From Acidilobaceae archaeon (GTDB lineage Archaea > Thermoproteota > Thermoprotei_A > Sulfolobales > Acidilobaceae), in the NCBI GenBank assembly GCA_027037535.1, contig JALVZQ010000002.1:1-64000 (forward strand): a stretch of DNA of 64,000 bases. The letters are read 5' to 3'. The notes below the pieces were generated by a model. It saw nothing but the letters and a program-made list of their open reading frames with translations, ran no database searches and had not been told where the DNA came from. The translations under genes and the position numbers were made by a program. Shown in pieces: positions 50,691 through 59,207 of this stretch (position 1 is the stretch's first letter; each line of letters starts with the position of its first letter).

Positions 50691-51454
50691 CTCTCTATTG
50701 GTCTCAGTATAAGCATGTCGACAGCGATCATGAGAATAATGAGTATTGATGCCCAGGCGAATACGCCTTCCTTGAAGCCTATATCATAGCTGTAGACAAG
50801 CCAGTATCCTACTCCTCCACTAGCCCCGAATGCCTCGGCGACAACGCTTATTCTCAGCGCTATCCCTATGGCGGCCCTGCTGGCCGCGGCCAGATATGAG
50901 ACGGTTCCGGGTAGTATGAAGTAGAATAGTTCTTGTAGCTTAGATGCCCCAAGCATTTTCGCTAGGAGGCTGAATTTCTCGTCTAGGCTTCTGACTGCTC
51001 CTATTAGGCTTGAGAGGAGTATTGGGAACGTCGCCGCTGCTACTACTAGTATTGGCGGCTTCCTGCTTGTTACCCCGAATATCATTATGAATATTATTGC
51101 CCATACGAGTACTGATATGCTTTGCGCAAATGTATTGGTTGCATTGACTAGGGCTTCTATGTGTTTGTTGAGGTACGCTCCGATTACGAGCGCTATTGAT
51201 CCTATTAGCCCGAGGAGGTATCCGAGCAGGCTGTTTGTTAGGGTTGTGGTTACTGCATTGAGGATCTTGTCGGTGCCTATACGTGTTATAGCCTCATATG
51301 TGCTGGTCGGAGATGGTATGAGCACGGGGTAGGCTTCTGAGAGGAGGTGCCAGCCAAGAAGAATCAGTATTATGAGATATATCCAGCCTAGCCCTTGTAG
51401 AAGACTGTGTCTGGTATGTTTGCCGGGTTTTGTTCTAGGTATCCTCCTTTCCAT
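50666..51454 (-). CDS. ABC transporter permease, NitT/TauT type
   Basis: 262 residues from ATG 51454 (GGTGG 5 nt upstream; ATG 51466 is four codons earlier). Six membrane helices, a SsuC/TauC-like loop KMLGASKLQELFYFILPGTVSYLAAASRAAIGIALRISVVAEAF (EAA-type contact with the ATPase) and a basic C terminus. Overlaps the binding-protein gene by about 67 nt in another frame, which is long but consistent with no later start codon in frame. Middle gene of the three-gene importer. Confidence 0.88.
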   Translation of the reverse strand: MERRIPRTKPGKHTRHSLLQGLGWIYLIILILLGWHLLSEAYPVLIPSPTSTYEAITRIGTDKILNAVTTTLTNSLLGYLLGLIGSIALVIGAYLNKHIEALVNATNTFAQSISVLVWAIIFIMIFGVTSRKPPILVVAAATFPILLSSLIGAVRSLDEKFSLLAKMLGASKLQELFYFILPGTVSYLAAASRAAIGIALRISVVAEAFGASGGVGYWLVYSYDIGFKEGVFAWASILIILMIAVDMLILRPIERWTMKWRL

Positions 51455-52398
51455 GCAAGCCACCATTCTGTACGTATGGAGTCTATTAGTTCGTCGCTGA
51501 GATACTTGTCTGCTACTATTACTGTCCTGTTATACATCGTGTTGAATGTTGCATCGTCTAGGTTATATAGGCTGACGATTATTTGCTTGGTCTCCTGCAT
51601 GTCATTTATCCATGTATCGGCCGCCTGGCTTCTAGCCTCAAGGAACGCCTCTAGTGCGTCGGGATGATTATTTACGAAGTCACCTCTTGCTAGCCACACA
51701 AGCATGACCGGTTGCCCTTCTAGACCTGCCTCTTGCCAGAGATCGCTGAACGACGCCAATATCTTTGCTCCCTTAGTCACACCTATGCTTACGAGCGGCT
51801 CCCATATTACTACAGCGTCTACCTGCCTGTTGAGCAATGCGTCGATGATGCTTCCTGGAGGTACGTTGACGACGCTAATCACGCCTGGCTGGGGCTGATC
51901 GGATTCTACTACTGTGAGGTTGTAGACTGTTTGCATGTATGCTTTGAAGACCTTGTAGGTTCCGCTCGCGACTACTGCTCCCACAAGCTTGCCTGTTAGA
52001 TCTGCCGGGCTAGTTATGTTATCGTCTACCACTAGGATCGCCTGGTTCTGGAGCATGTCTACTGCTACAATATAGTAGTCTCCCCCCTGCTCGATTAATT
52101 TAGCGGCCATCTCGGCTGGGACGACTACCAGGTCCGTCTCGTTGTTTGCTAGAGCCGCTATGATATCTGGGGTCTTCTGTAGACGTAGCACTTTTAGCCC
52201 ATAGCCTGTTGATTCTAGGAGGTTGTCTTGCTCTATGATGTCTAGTGTGCTTATTCCTCCTTGGAGTGTAGCTGTCCTAATAGTGTATTTCTCGGCTGTT
52301 TCCTGGGATTCTTTCTGCGGGGATGTGACTGTGTATATTAGGGCTCCTACTACTATTATAGTTATTATTAATATTCCCAGGGCCATCTTATACTCCAT
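51388..52398 (-). CDS. ABC transporter substrate-binding protein, NitT/TauT type
   Basis: 336 residues. N-terminal membrane anchor LGILIITIIVVGALIYTV without a lipobox Cys, then a type II binding fold: RTATLQGGISTLDIIEQDNLLE, DLVVVPAEMAAKLIEQGG, LVGAVVASGTYKVF, DAVVIWEPLVSIGV. The fold is that of SsuA/TauA/ThiY-like proteins. ATG start behind GGTGAGTGG. First gene of the importer operon. Solute not identifiable. Confidence 0.88.
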   Translation of the reverse strand: MEYKMALGILIITIIVVGALIYTVTSPQKESQETAEKYTIRTATLQGGISTLDIIEQDNLLESTGYGLKVLRLQKTPDIIAALANNETDLVVVPAEMAAKLIEQGGDYYIVAVDMLQNQAILVVDDNITSPADLTGKLVGAVVASGTYKVFKAYMQTVYNLTVVESDQPQPGVISVVNVPPGSIIDALLNRQVDAVVIWEPLVSIGVTKGAKILASFSDLWQEAGLEGQPVMLVWLARGDFVNNHPDALEAFLEARSQAADTWINDMQETKQIIVSLYNLDDATFNTMYNRTVIVADKYLSDELIDSIRTEWWLAWKGGYLEQNPANIPDTVFYKG

Positions 52399-52580
52399 AA
52401 ACCACTCACCAGTGGTTCAACACTACGCATAGAACTAAATAACAATACCACTATACACAGCCAATACATCCAAGCACAAACAGCCAGATATACATTACCA
52501 ACAAGCCTCTCATCTCAAAACAACAATAATAGAAACATAAAATAATAAGAAAATACAATCAAGGGGACTGGTCAATAGAA

Positions 52581-54035
52581 ATGGATCCCCTCACAGATCT
52601 TCGAAGCTATCTTGAATGGCTCAAACACAACAACATGCTAGTAGAAGTAGACGAGCCCCTATCACCCATATTAGAAATACCAGCAGTACTAAGAAGGGCG
52701 ATGTACGATAAAGGACCTGCACTCCTGTTCACAAACATAAAAGGACATCCTGGTTGGAGAGTGGCAGGCAACCTCTATCCAAGCCTAGAAGTATTTAGGA
52801 AAGCCCTAGGAGTGGAGAGACTAGAAGACATAGGATTACGCCTAGTTGCAGGGGCATTAAAACAACCACCACTCTCCCTAAGAGAAAAAATACAGTCCCT
52901 AAGGGAACTTGGTGACATGGGTAAGTATCTCCCCAAGAAGACCAGACGCGCGAGATTCACAAAACACATTGTAGAGGAAAAACCCTTGGATAAGCTACCC
53001 GCGTTCAAGACCTGGCCTCTGGACGGAGGCCGTTACCTAACATTCCCGCTTGTCATAACTAGGAGCCCAGAGGCCGGTACATACAATATAGGAGTATACC
53101 GGGTAATGCTCCTCGACGATAAGAGAGGAGTAATCCATTGGCAGATACACAAGCGTGGGGCAAAAGACTATTTCGACGCCAACGGGAAACTACCGGTAGC
53201 AATAGTGATAGGCTCTGATCCTGGGACTATGTTCACAGGAGTAGCCCCTGTACCCTACCCCATGGACAAGTACCTCTTCGCCGGGATAGTAAGGGGGAGA
53301 GGAATAGAGTTCTACGAGCTCCCAAGCGGGCTACTAGTACCGGCAAACGCCGAGATAGTCATAGAGGGATACGTTAAGAAAGGAGAGCTAGCGGAGGAAG
53401 GACCCTTCGGCGACCACTGGGGCTACTATGATAAACCTGTTGAGAAATACCCTGTCCTCCACGTGGAAAAGATCTATCATAGAGACAATCCAATATACTA
53501 TGGGAGCGTCGTCGGCTTACCACCGCTAGAAGACGCTGTAATAGGCAAGGCAATCGAAAGAATATTCCTCCCAATCATACAAATGCTACTACCCGAGATT
53601 GTAGACATGAATCTACCAGAGTACGGGGTATTCCAAGGCCTCATGATAGTCAGCATAAAGAAAAGGTATCCTGGACACGCTAAGAAAGTCATGCAGGCAC
53701 TATGGGGCCTAGGGCAGACAAGCTTGACAAAAATCATTATAGTAGTAGACCACGACGTTGATCCGCATGATATAAACCAAGTAATCTGGGCAGTCTCCTC
53801 AAACGTACTACCAGAAAGAGATGTTCTAATAATCGATAATACGCATACAGACGCTCTAGACCCAGCGATGAAGGCACCAGGATACGGCTCAAAGCTCGGT
53901 ATAGATGCGACCCGGAAGCTTCCGGAAGAGAACTTTGGACGAGAATGGCCCTTATTAGTCGAAGAAGATGATGAGACAAGGAGGAAAGCAGACAAGATAT
54001 ATGATGAGATCAAGAGGAGGCTCAACAAGGAATGA
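52581..54035 (+). CDS. ubiD: UbiD-family decarboxylase (possible trans-anhydromevalonate 5-phosphate decarboxylase)
   Basis: 484 residues, full UbiD length. Features: LRSYLEWLKHNNMLVEVDEPL, GNLYPSLEVFRKAL, NIGVYRVMLLDDKRGVIHWQIHKRG, EIVIEGYVKKGELAEEGPFGDHWGYYD (the E-x-P-F-G region with catalytic acidic residues), and VVDHDVDPHDINQVIWA. It needs prenylated FMN made by UbiX, which is not in the window. Known archaeal roles are decarboxylation of trans-anhydromevalonate 5-phosphate in the mevalonate route (shown for Aeropyrum pernix) or of a quinone precursor. The coupled UbiA gene favours the second, the presence of HMG-CoA reductase the first. Confidence 0.88.
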   Translation: MDPLTDLRSYLEWLKHNNMLVEVDEPLSPILEIPAVLRRAMYDKGPALLFTNIKGHPGWRVAGNLYPSLEVFRKALGVERLEDIGLRLVAGALKQPPLSLREKIQSLRELGDMGKYLPKKTRRARFTKHIVEEKPLDKLPAFKTWPLDGGRYLTFPLVITRSPEAGTYNIGVYRVMLLDDKRGVIHWQIHKRGAKDYFDANGKLPVAIVIGSDPGTMFTGVAPVPYPMDKYLFAGIVRGRGIEFYELPSGLLVPANAEIVIEGYVKKGELAEEGPFGDHWGYYDKPVEKYPVLHVEKIYHRDNPIYYGSVVGLPPLEDAVIGKAIERIFLPIIQMLLPEIVDMNLPEYGVFQGLMIVSIKKRYPGHAKKVMQALWGLGQTSLTKIIIVVDHDVDPHDINQVIWAVSSNVLPERDVLIIDNTHTDALDPAMKAPGYGSKLGIDATRKLPEENFGREWPLLVEEDDETRRKADKIYDEIKRRLNKE

Positions 54036-54943
54036 ACAGCTGGGATCCCGGTAAACTAAGGGAGAAGAATAAGATCCACGCTGTTCTCAGACTAATAAGA
54101 ATAGAACATACATTATTCAGCCTGCCATTTGCATACGCAGGAGCTATACTCAGCGGATATAATTTTACCCTTAGAGATGCGGTATTGATAGGATTGGCCT
54201 TATTCGGTCTTCGTACAGCGGCAATGGCATACAATAATATCGCTGACCTCGATATAGATAGGCTTAATCCACGTAGCTCTAAGCGGCCCCTCGTAACAGG
54301 AGTGCTATCAGTCAGGGACGCTTACCTAGTGGTTCTATTCGGCACGGTGCTCTACTATTCGAGCGCTGCCTTGCTGAACAAGTATGCTCTGTTATTTAGC
54401 CCTATACTGTGGCTTCTTGCTATGACTTATCCATACGCTAAGCGTCTTCACTGGCTTCCTCATATTCATCTTGGACTGGTGCTTGGATACGCGGTGTTTG
54501 GTGGAGCTGTGGCGGCTAGTGGAGACGAGCTGACTAGTATATGTAGTGTTTTAGCGAGTATTCCTTGGAGCTATGTTTTTGGCGTGACTTTCTGGGTTGC
54601 TGGGTTCGATATTATTTACAGTATTATGGATATTGATTTTGACAGAGTTCACGGACTGGGAAGTGTTCCGGCTAGACTGGGCGTAAGAGGGGCGTTCTTT
54701 GCATCGCTTTTGTTCTATTTCTTGGCGGGGTTCTTTTTCTTGTATGGTTTGTGGGAGTACAGGGTGTTAACCGGGGGGTTAACACTCGTCTCCACACTAA
54801 TAGGAATCACACTAATGATAACAAGCTGGCTAATAGCATACAAAGACCTAGACAAGATACCATTATCGTTTAATCTAAATCTCCTAGTAGGAATACTAGT
54901 ATCAACGGGAATAATCCTAGATTATCTAACAAGCCTAGTATAA
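54032..54943 (+). CDS. ubiA: UbiA-family prenyltransferase
   Basis: 303 residues, about eight to nine membrane helices. First Asp-rich motif YNNIADLDIDRLNPRSSKRPLVTG (about 68-91), second FDIIYSIMDIDFDRVHGLGSVPARLG (about 190-216). The wording is that of 4-hydroxybenzoate/menaquinone-type enzymes (UbiA/MqnP) rather than geranylgeranylglyceryl phosphate synthases. Attaches an isoprenoid chain to an aromatic acid at the membrane. ATG start overlaps the ubiD stop by 4 nt. Codon use changes within the gene: T/G-ending in the middle, A-ending after about 54785, at a palindromic motif. Confidence 0.88.
   Translation: MNSWDPGKLREKNKIHAVLRLIRIEHTLFSLPFAYAGAILSGYNFTLRDAVLIGLALFGLRTAAMAYNNIADLDIDRLNPRSSKRPLVTGVLSVRDAYLVVLFGTVLYYSSAALLNKYALLFSPILWLLAMTYPYAKRLHWLPHIHLGLVLGYAVFGGAVAASGDELTSICSVLASIPWSYVFGVTFWVAGFDIIYSIMDIDFDRVHGLGSVPARLGVRGAFFASLLFYFLAGFFFLYGLWEYRVLTGGLTLVSTLIGITLMITSWLIAYKDLDKIPLSFNLNLLVGILVSTGIILDYLTSLV
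54764..54785 (+). repeat. 22-bp palindrome, copy A (inside ubiA)
   Basis: Perfect 9-bp inverted repeat GTGTTAACC / GGTTAACAC around GGGG. It lies in coding sequence (VLTGGLT). It coincides with a visible shift in codon style within the gene. Related copies stand at 47104 and 58620. Confidence 0.75.
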
Positions 54944-55019
54944 ACAAACGTCCCTATCTCCTCCGTCTAGGATAATAAAAGGTTGTGGATGAAAGAGGCC
55001 TGACGAAAAGTTGAGGTTA

Positions 55020-56048
55020 TTATATGTTGATTCCTTTAACGGCTACGTTGTAGAGTAGTTTTACAATGTTCTCTATATCGCTTGGATAGACTGTTTCGGC
55101 AAGTGTATGAGTGTTTAGTAGAGGGATTCCTAATGCTACCGCCTGTATTCCGAGTCTCTGGAAGGCTGATGCATCAGTAGTTCCTCCTCCCGTTGCAACC
55201 TGTAAGGGGATATTGTTCTCCTTCGCGATTCTCTTCATTTCATTAGCCATAGTCATGTTAGCTACGTATGCATTATCGATTAGCCTGAGAGCCGGTCCCC
55301 TTCCGGGCTTCATTCTACCCGTTATCTCTGGTCTACAGCAAGCCATGGTGTCTACTGCTATGAACGCGTCAGCCCTGGTTTTAGCGGCTAGAGCGTATGC
55401 TCCCCATAAACCTATCTCTTCCTTAACGGTCCAGGCTATCACTATTCTATGCTTCTTCTCTGTATCCTCTAGGAGTTTTGCTAGCTCAACTAGTGCATAG
55501 GTTCCTGCCCGGTCGTCGAATCCTCTTGAAGCCACTGCTTTGCCTCCGGCTAGGAGGGTCCAGTGTTTTATGAACACGGCGGGAGCCCCAATGTATACTC
55601 CCGTCTCCTCGGCTTCTTCTCGGGATTCTGCCCCTATGAATATTCGTAGTTTGTGCCATGGTATGACGTTTTGGTCTTTCTCGAAGTTGAGGTGTGGGCT
55701 GGGGAAGTTGATTACGCCGTGTACTTCTCCTTTTTCTCCCAGTATTCTTACGTGTCTCGCGGGGAGTATTCTGTCGTCTATTCCTCCTAGTTTTCTAAAG
55801 CTTAGTAGTCCATCGTCGAATATGTTGGTTACGACTAGTCCTAGCTCGTCCATGTGTGCGGCTATCAGGAGTGTTTTACCGTTTCCGCCAAGGTCTAGTA
55901 TTATGTTGCCGTGCTCGTCTACGCTTAGGTCTCCGAGGTTCTTTACCTCGCTGATAATTGCTTGTCTTATTTGGTCTTCGTAGCCTGGGATTCCAGGAGT
56001 GTAGACTAGTTTCTTGAGTAGCTCGAGATTTGTCTTGAACTCTACCAT
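55020..56048 (-). CDS. M42 family aminopeptidase
   Basis: 342 residues from ATG 56048, which fits the family start (VEFKTNLELLKKLVYTPGIPGYE); ATG 56075 adds nine residues. Metal and catalytic residues: AAHMDELGLVV, RGFDDRAGTYALVELAK, WTVKEEIGLWGA (Glu pair), FIAVDT, and LLNTHTLAETVYPSD. This is the TET/deblocking aminopeptidase and FrvX group, usually dodecameric cytosolic peptidases with cobalt or zinc. Supports peptide use suggested by the transporters. Confidence 0.92.
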   Translation of the reverse strand: MVEFKTNLELLKKLVYTPGIPGYEDQIRQAIISEVKNLGDLSVDEHGNIILDLGGNGKTLLIAAHMDELGLVVTNIFDDGLLSFRKLGGIDDRILPARHVRILGEKGEVHGVINFPSPHLNFEKDQNVIPWHKLRIFIGAESREEAEETGVYIGAPAVFIKHWTLLAGGKAVASRGFDDRAGTYALVELAKLLEDTEKKHRIVIAWTVKEEIGLWGAYALAAKTRADAFIAVDTMACCRPEITGRMKPGRGPALRLIDNAYVANMTMANEMKRIAKENNIPLQVATGGGTTDASAFQRLGIQAVALGIPLLNTHTLAETVYPSDIENIVKLLYNVAVKGINI

Positions 56049-56157
56049 TTTATTTGCCCTCGATAGACTTCTCATATTGACTGTTATTTTTCATCATAGA
56101 TATTTATGTATGCGATATAAACCTCGGAAGAAAACTCTTCCACTAAACTGTTAGGTT

Positions 56158-56493
56158 TCAGCCTTTCTTGAACCTCTCATTAATCCCCTCTCCGACCAAG
56201 TCCCCGCTACTATCGTAGGCCTTCATGTATACGAGAGCCCGTCTACTATCCCACTCGAAAACCTTCACCATAACAGTTATCTCTTCTCCGATCCTTACAC
56301 TTTTCCTATGCTTAACGTCTACACGGTATCCCACACTTGTGACTCCAGCATTATTATCAAGGCATTTCCGGGCGGAAGCCTCCATGAAGAGTACAAGACA
56401 AGGCGTGCTAAGAACATACTCGCCTCTCTCCGCCAAGTGCTGGGCCGCATGCTCTCTCTCGACCTTATATGTATAGGTGCATTCCCAACTCAT
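56158..56493 (-). CDS. Hotdog-fold thioesterase, FlK-like
   Basis: 111 residues. STPCLVLFMEASARKCL (Glu38 in the helix) and VGYRVDVKHRKSVRIGEEITV (His61) reproduce the Thr/Glu/His pattern of the fluoroacetyl-CoA thioesterase-like family, and the rest is a single hotdog domain. Expected to hydrolyse a short acyl-CoA. ATG start behind GAGCTACC. Single gene divergent from galU. Confidence 0.82.
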   Translation of the reverse strand: MSWECTYTYKVEREHAAQHLAERGEYVLSTPCLVLFMEASARKCLDNNAGVTSVGYRVDVKHRKSVRIGEEITVMVKVFEWDSRRALVYMKAYDSSGDLVGEGINERFKKG

Positions 56494-56618
56494 GGTAGCT
56501 CACCTACATTGATGTTCTGAATATTTATTCGTCCACCACTTTATAAATCATGCATAATATATAATTAAACCAGCATCGAAACCCATAACATAAGCAACAC
56601 CAGTATCTGGTGGCAACC

Positions 56619-57533
56619 ATGACGACTACAAGAGAATGCACAAGTATCAAGAACGGCGTTACAGCACTCATACCGGCAGCCGGTCTTGGAACACGTATGA
56701 CTCCTGCCACTAAAGAAATGCCGAAAGAAATGCTTCCTGTACCAGCTAGATACGATAAGAGAACCATATTCAAGCCCTTCATCCAGTTAATATATGAAAC
56801 CCTCTATAAAGCAGGTATCCGGACCTTCGTCTTCGTAGTAGGCCGAGGTAAGCGGATACTTCAGGACCACTTCCTACCAGACTGGGGACTATATGATACG
56901 TTAATGGAGAAGGGAAAGACTCTTGAGGCCGAGTCCCTGAAGGAGCTTTATCTTATGCTCGAAAAAAGTAATATCATATGGGTAGATCAGCCTTCTCCAA
57001 AGGGCCTTGGAGACGCTGTTCTGAGAGGACTTAAGGCAGTGAACACCGAATACGTCCTAATCCATCTAGGAGATATACTTCTCAAACAGAACAATAATGA
57101 CAACATCGTAGAGGATATGCTCAAAGCGTTCAATAACCTCGGAGACAAATGCCAGTCCTTAATACACTCTTTGACCGTACCAGATCCCCAGAACTACGGC
57201 GTCGTAGTTCCCGGCACAAGAATAATGGATGGCATTGGCCAAATAGACGAAATATTTACGGTCAAGGATCTAGTCGAGAAACCACGTGATCCTCCAAGCA
57301 ACTATGCTATAACTGGCATCTACCTATTGCCAAGCAGGGAACTACTCTCCTCCCTTGAAAATACTCCTAGGAACCCAAATACCGGTGAACTAGAAGTGAC
57401 AGATGGGCTGAGGCTTCTATTATCGAGGGGACATGAGATGTGTACTGCATTATCCAGCAGAGTCCAATACCTAGATATTGGAAGACCAGACAGATATCTA
57501 GAAACATTCATCTCGCTTTCGAAACTATCCTAG
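56619..57533 (+). CDS. galU: UTP-glucose-1-phosphate uridylyltransferase
   Basis: 304 residues from ATG 56619, which has GGTGG 5 nt upstream (the frame opens at a GTG within that site). Nucleotide-binding ALIPAAGLGTRMTPATKEMPKEMLPV, WVDQPSPKGLGDAVLRG, and GVVVPGTRIMDGIGQIDEIFTVKDLVEKP. Makes UDP-glucose for glycosylation of surface proteins and lipids. Convergent with pyrC (4 bp between stops). Confidence 0.93.
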   Translation: MTTTRECTSIKNGVTALIPAAGLGTRMTPATKEMPKEMLPVPARYDKRTIFKPFIQLIYETLYKAGIRTFVFVVGRGKRILQDHFLPDWGLYDTLMEKGKTLEAESLKELYLMLEKSNIIWVDQPSPKGLGDAVLRGLKAVNTEYVLIHLGDILLKQNNNDNIVEDMLKAFNNLGDKCQSLIHSLTVPDPQNYGVVVPGTRIMDGIGQIDEIFTVKDLVEKPRDPPSNYAITGIYLLPSRELLSSLENTPRNPNTGELEVTDGLRLLLSRGHEMCTALSSRVQYLDIGRPDRYLETFISLSKLS

Positions 57534-57537
57534 TTTC

Positions 57538-58719
57538 CTAGCCATATACTAACCTGCCTTTCCAGTAGACGCATCTTGCCTCTCCATAATACTCCAGCAT
57601 ATAGTGATAGTATGGTATTGCCTTAGAGTACCTGGATCCCGAGTATCTTCCCTGGTAGTATGGATCATATACAACGATTGTCTCCCACGTGTTTACTCCT
57701 ATGAGTTTCCTCGGGTTCCACACGGTTAGTTGAAAGAATTCTCGTTGGCTCAGTGCTCCTGGTTTAACGAGTACTCTACGTAGGATTGAAGGCCATGCCT
57801 CCAGCCATGGTATGCCTGGTCTCGAGGATAATGGATCGTTCTTTTCCCACCGGGCGTGTGGAGCATGGTCACTTGCAAACATATCTATTCTCTCTTCGAT
57901 GATGAGTTGTAGGAGCCTGTGGGAATCCAGCATTGATCTGAGGGGAGGATTCACCTTATAGGTGGAGTTGTCCAGGTTCTGGTCATAGTTGTATATTATG
58001 TGGTGGGGTGCGACGTCTACAGTGAATCCATATTCTTTAGCTTTCTTTACTGTCTCTGGACAACTGGCGTGTGTTATGTGGATTCTTGAAGATTTATTGT
58101 CTGAGAGCGATGCAAGCACGTCTACTGCGGCTCCTTCCAGGTGGCATCCGCGGATTACTCCTCTTTGAGAGATATCTTCTGCTTCGAGCCCATCGGCTTC
58201 GGGGAGCTCTGGGTGTAGGACTACTAGTTTCCCTGTTTCTAGTATTTTCTTGATTGATCCTACTCTTTTTTCTAGGTCCGATGGATATATTTTGAAGCCT
58301 GCGATGTTTTTTCTAGCGAGTTTCTCTACTGTTTCTGGTTTTTGTGGTACCGCGGCGTATGGTTTAACTGGTATTTGTGCTTTTTCCTTGATTGCTTTGA
58401 GTTTTAGGTCTAGTGCCTCTGGTGTGTCGAGTCTGGGGCTTGTATTGGGCATGTCTGCTAGGAATGTTATTCCTTGGCTTACAGCTGCCTTGGTACCTGT
58501 GTACTCGTCTTCTTTGTATGATTGGTTTAGTCCGCGTAGGTGGACGTGTATGTCTGCGTATCCTGGGAATATTATGAGTGTTGTGTGGGTTAGGTCTAGT
58601 GGGTTTCTTGTTGTTTTGTCTGTTAACTCCCCGGTTAACACGTCTATGCATCCAGAACTACGCCCTTCCTCTTCCCATATTTCTCCGCATATCCACCTAG
58701 CACTTCGAGGACACTTCAA
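57538..58719 (-). CDS. pyrC: Dihydroorotase
   Basis: 393 residues. Metal ligands: YADIHVHLRGLN, Lys in IAGFKIYPSD (carboxylated), His in VVLHPELPE, His in RIHITHASCPE, and Asp in FASDHAPHARWEK. Cyclises N-carbamoyl-aspartate to dihydroorotate, the step after PyrB/PyrI. TTG start overlapping the pyrI stop by 4 nt (TTGA). A 22-bp palindromic motif falls within codons for VLTGELT near the N terminus. Confidence 0.93.
   Translation of the reverse strand: MKCPRSARWICGEIWEEEGRSSGCIDVLTGELTDKTTRNPLDLTHTTLIIFPGYADIHVHLRGLNQSYKEDEYTGTKAAVSQGITFLADMPNTSPRLDTPEALDLKLKAIKEKAQIPVKPYAAVPQKPETVEKLARKNIAGFKIYPSDLEKRVGSIKKILETGKLVVLHPELPEADGLEAEDISQRGVIRGCHLEGAAVDVLASLSDNKSSRIHITHASCPETVKKAKEYGFTVDVAPHHIIYNYDQNLDNSTYKVNPPLRSMLDSHRLLQLIIEERIDMFASDHAPHARWEKNDPLSSRPGIPWLEAWPSILRRVLVKPGALSQREFFQLTVWNPRKLIGVNTWETIVVYDPYYQGRYSGSRYSKAIPYYHYMLEYYGEARCVYWKGRLVYG
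58620..58641 (-). repeat. 22-bp near-palindrome, copy C (inside pyrC)
   Basis: On the minus strand the core reads GTTAACCGGGGAGTTAACAG, in codons for VLTGELT. It is 20/22 identical to copy A and to copy B. Perfect 7-bp arms (TGTTAAC/GTTAACA) are readable on the plus strand. Confidence 0.7.
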
Positions 58720-59207
58720 ACATGTTCACCGGCTAGCTGTCTAACGATCTCTTCTTCGCTAATGATCGTGCTACAGTATATGCACTGGTATCTTAGCTTC
58801 TTTCCCCTGACCCTATAGAATCTCGGCGTTACAGGTTCCCTGGGCTTCCTTGTTATACAGGTGGGGTTCGTACATGTCAGGGTTCCTTCAAGCTCTTCCG
58901 GTGGCTCTAGCTTCTTCTTGGATACAACCACGTAGTTCTCTATCCTGTTAAGTGTGGCTTCTGGAGCTACAAGAGCTATTTTCTTCGCGTGTTCCTCGTC
59001 GACGTATACTCCTTCTATTTTTACTATGTCTTTCTTTCCAAGGCGTCCGCTCTCAACGTTCATTACGAGCGCTACCCTGTATCCTTCTCGCCCGGTTATT
59101 CCTAGGAGCTTGAGGACTGCTAGGGCTCTTCCCGCAGGGATATGGTCTATTACCGTCCCCTTCTCTATCCTAGACACGAGCAAGTGTTTCTCTACCATCC
59201 CTTTCAC
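58716..59207 (-). CDS. pyrI: Aspartate carbamoyltransferase regulatory chain
   Basis: 163 residues. N-terminal allosteric domain with [22 protein letters not shown]-terminal zinc domain with four Cys in [10 protein letters not shown] and [10 protein letters not shown]. Binds the PyrB chain through the zinc domain and CTP/ATP at the N-terminal domain. GTG start overlapping the pyrB stop by 4 nt; its own stop overlaps pyrC. The order pyrB-pyrI-pyrC is one translationally coupled operon. Confidence 0.95.
   Translation of the reverse strand: MKGMVEKHLLVSRIEKGTVIDHIPAGRALAVLKLLGITGREGYRVALVMNVESGRLGKKDIVKIEGVYVDEEHAKKIALVAPEATLNRIENYVVVSKKKLEPPEELEGTLTCTNPTCITRKPREPVTPRFYRVRGKKLRYQCIYCSTIISEEEIVRQLAGEHV

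Noticed and set aside
54032-54943. Reading UbiA as digeranylgeranylglyceryl phosphate synthase
   Set aside because: The Asp motifs and flanking words fit the 4-hydroxybenzoate/menaquinone branch, and the gene is coupled to a UbiD decarboxylase; the lipid enzyme would not be expected there.
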